A stretch of 5,635 nucleotides of DNA from Microbacteriaceae bacterium (GTDB taxonomy: Bacteria > Actinomycetota > Actinomycetes > Actinomycetales > Microbacteriaceae). Positions 4,807 to 5,635 of the stretch are shown piece after piece. The stretch is taken from assembly GCA_011620705.1 (NCBI GenBank), contig WOYR01000032.1, positions 1 through 5,635 on the forward strand. The letters run 5' to 3'. Each line of letters begins with the position of its first letter. The first letter of the stretch is position 1. Both the position numbers and the translations under genes were made by a program. The notes under the pieces are model-generated. The model was not told the origin of the DNA, searched no databases, and saw nothing but the letters and a program-made list of their open reading frames with translations.

Positions 4807-5635
4807 GTGAGCGGCATCCTGCTGGTCGACAAGCCGGGCGGCATCACCAGCCACGACGTCGTGGCGCGCACCCGTCGCGCCCTCGGCACCCGCAAGGTCG
4901 GCCACGCCGGCACGCTCGACCCGATGGCGACCGGTCTGCTGATCCTCGGGGTCGGCAGTTCGACCCGCCTGCTGACCTATCTGGTCGGCTTGGGCAAGCA
5001 GTACACGGCGACGATCCGGCTCGGGCAGAGTTCGACGACCGACGATGCCGACGGTGAGATCTCAGCGGGACGCGATGCCTCCGGCCTCACCCGGGGTGAC
5101 ATCGAGGCCGGCATCGCCGCGCTGCGCGGCGAGATCGCCCAGATCCCGTCGGCCTTCAGCGCCATCAAGGTGGACGGCCGGCGCTCCTACGAGCGCGCCC
5201 GCGCCGGCGAGGCGGTCGAGCTCGCGCCGCGTGCGGTCACCGTCTCTCGCTTCGAGGTGCTCGACGAGCGCCGCGATGGGCCTTTCGTCGACCTGGACGT
5301 GGTGGTCGAGTGCTCATCGGGCACCTACATCCGGGCGCTCGCCCGCGACCTCGGGGCGGCGCTCGGGGGCTCGACAGGGGTCGGCGGCCATCTGACGGCG
5401 CTGCGGCGCACGGCGGTGGGCCCGTTCGAGGTCGCGGATGCCGTCGCCGTCGATGCGATCACCTCCGCCGCCGTGCTGCCCCCGGCCGAGGCGGCCGGGC
5501 GGCTGTTCCCGAGCGCCCGGCTGTCCCTGGAGCAGCTCGTGCGCCTCACCCAGGGCAAGGCGGTCGAGCTGGAGGAGCCCGATGCGCCCGTCGTGGCGGC
5601 GCTCTCTCCATCCGGGTCGCTGGCGGGCCTGGTCT
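4807..5635 (+). CDS. truB: tRNA pseudouridine(55) synthase TruB (3' end outside window)
   Basis: TruB isomerises U55 to pseudouridine in the T-loop of most tRNAs and also acts as a tRNA-folding chaperone. About 276 residues are visible and no stop is reached. Motifs from the N-terminus: SGILLVDKPGGITSHDVV, RKVGHAGTLDPMATG with the catalytic aspartate Asp38, KQYTATIRLGQSSTTDDADGEI with the conserved tyrosine, IPSAFSAIKVDGRRSYERAR, and CSSGTYIRALARDLG; the part after about residue 210 is the variable C-terminal region of actinobacterial TruB. The GTG at 4807 is chosen because family members begin a few residues before the GILLVDKP strand, but it lacks a Shine-Dalgarno site and a leaderless -10. 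The frame is open upstream to an ATG at 4618, which would add 63 unrecognised residues. truB is divergent from the reductase gene and separated from rbfA by four genes. Confidence 0.95.
   Translation, partial: MSGILLVDKPGGITSHDVVARTRRALGTRKVGHAGTLDPMATGLLILGVGSSTRLLTYLVGLGKQYTATIRLGQSSTTDDADGEISAGRDASGLTRGDIEAGIAALRGEIAQIPSAFSAIKVDGRRSYERARAGEAVELAPRAVTVSRFEVLDERRDGPFVDLDVVVECSSGTYIRALARDLGAALGGSTGVGGHLTALRRTAVGPFEVADAVAVDAITSAAVLPPAEAAGRLFPSARLSLEQLVRLTQGKAVELEEPDAPVVAALSPSGSLAGLV

Noticed and set aside
4600..4905. 102-residue N-terminal extension of the reductase
   Set aside because: The Rossmann strand MRIAVIGAGAVGG must be at or near the N-terminus, the extension is antisense to truB, and a -10 element lies 7 nt before the ATG at 4599.

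Overview
The window is about 5.6 kb of high-G+C, densely coding DNA from an actinomycete. The closest family resemblance I recognise is to Microbacteriaceae (Microbacterium-like): strong preference for G/C in third codon positions, GTG starts, short intergenic gaps, several starts that look leaderless (a TAnnnT -10 element 6-7 nt before the start codon), and protein family variants typical of that group. The genus is an inference from remembered protein style, not a search.

Layout, left to right: the 3' end of infB (translation initiation factor IF2, + strand, 1-363); rbfA (ribosome-binding factor A, +, 401-853); an Fpg/Nei-family DNA glycosylase (-, 894-1772); a 201-bp gap with a strong 19-bp-arm inverted repeat; mutY (adenine DNA glycosylase, -, 1974-2888); a 23-bp divergent promoter; a uridine-kinase-like P-loop protein (+, 2912-3586); a ketopantoate-reductase-family protein (-, 3583-4599) whose stop codon overlaps that of the kinase; a 207-bp divergent region with a possible leaderless small ORF; and truB (tRNA pseudouridine-55 synthase, +, 4807 to the window edge).

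infB, rbfA and truB are the classical translation/ribosome-maturation cluster, often directly adjacent in bacteria. Here about 3.95 kb carrying four unrelated genes in two divergent/convergent pairs lies between rbfA and truB. The two minus-strand glycosylases form a DNA-repair pair (adenine removal opposite 8-oxoguanine by MutY; oxidised or otherwise damaged base removal by an Fpg/Nei-type enzyme). The kinase-like and reductase-like genes are probably metabolic, with substrates that cannot be fixed from sequence.

I see no phage, transposase, CRISPR, tRNA or rRNA, and no clearly undescribed multi-gene system. The most interesting non-coding signals are the overlapping back-to-back -10 elements between mutY and the kinase gene, the inverted repeat bracketed by 9-bp direct repeats between mutY and the glycosylase gene, and the unusual 5' region of truB.
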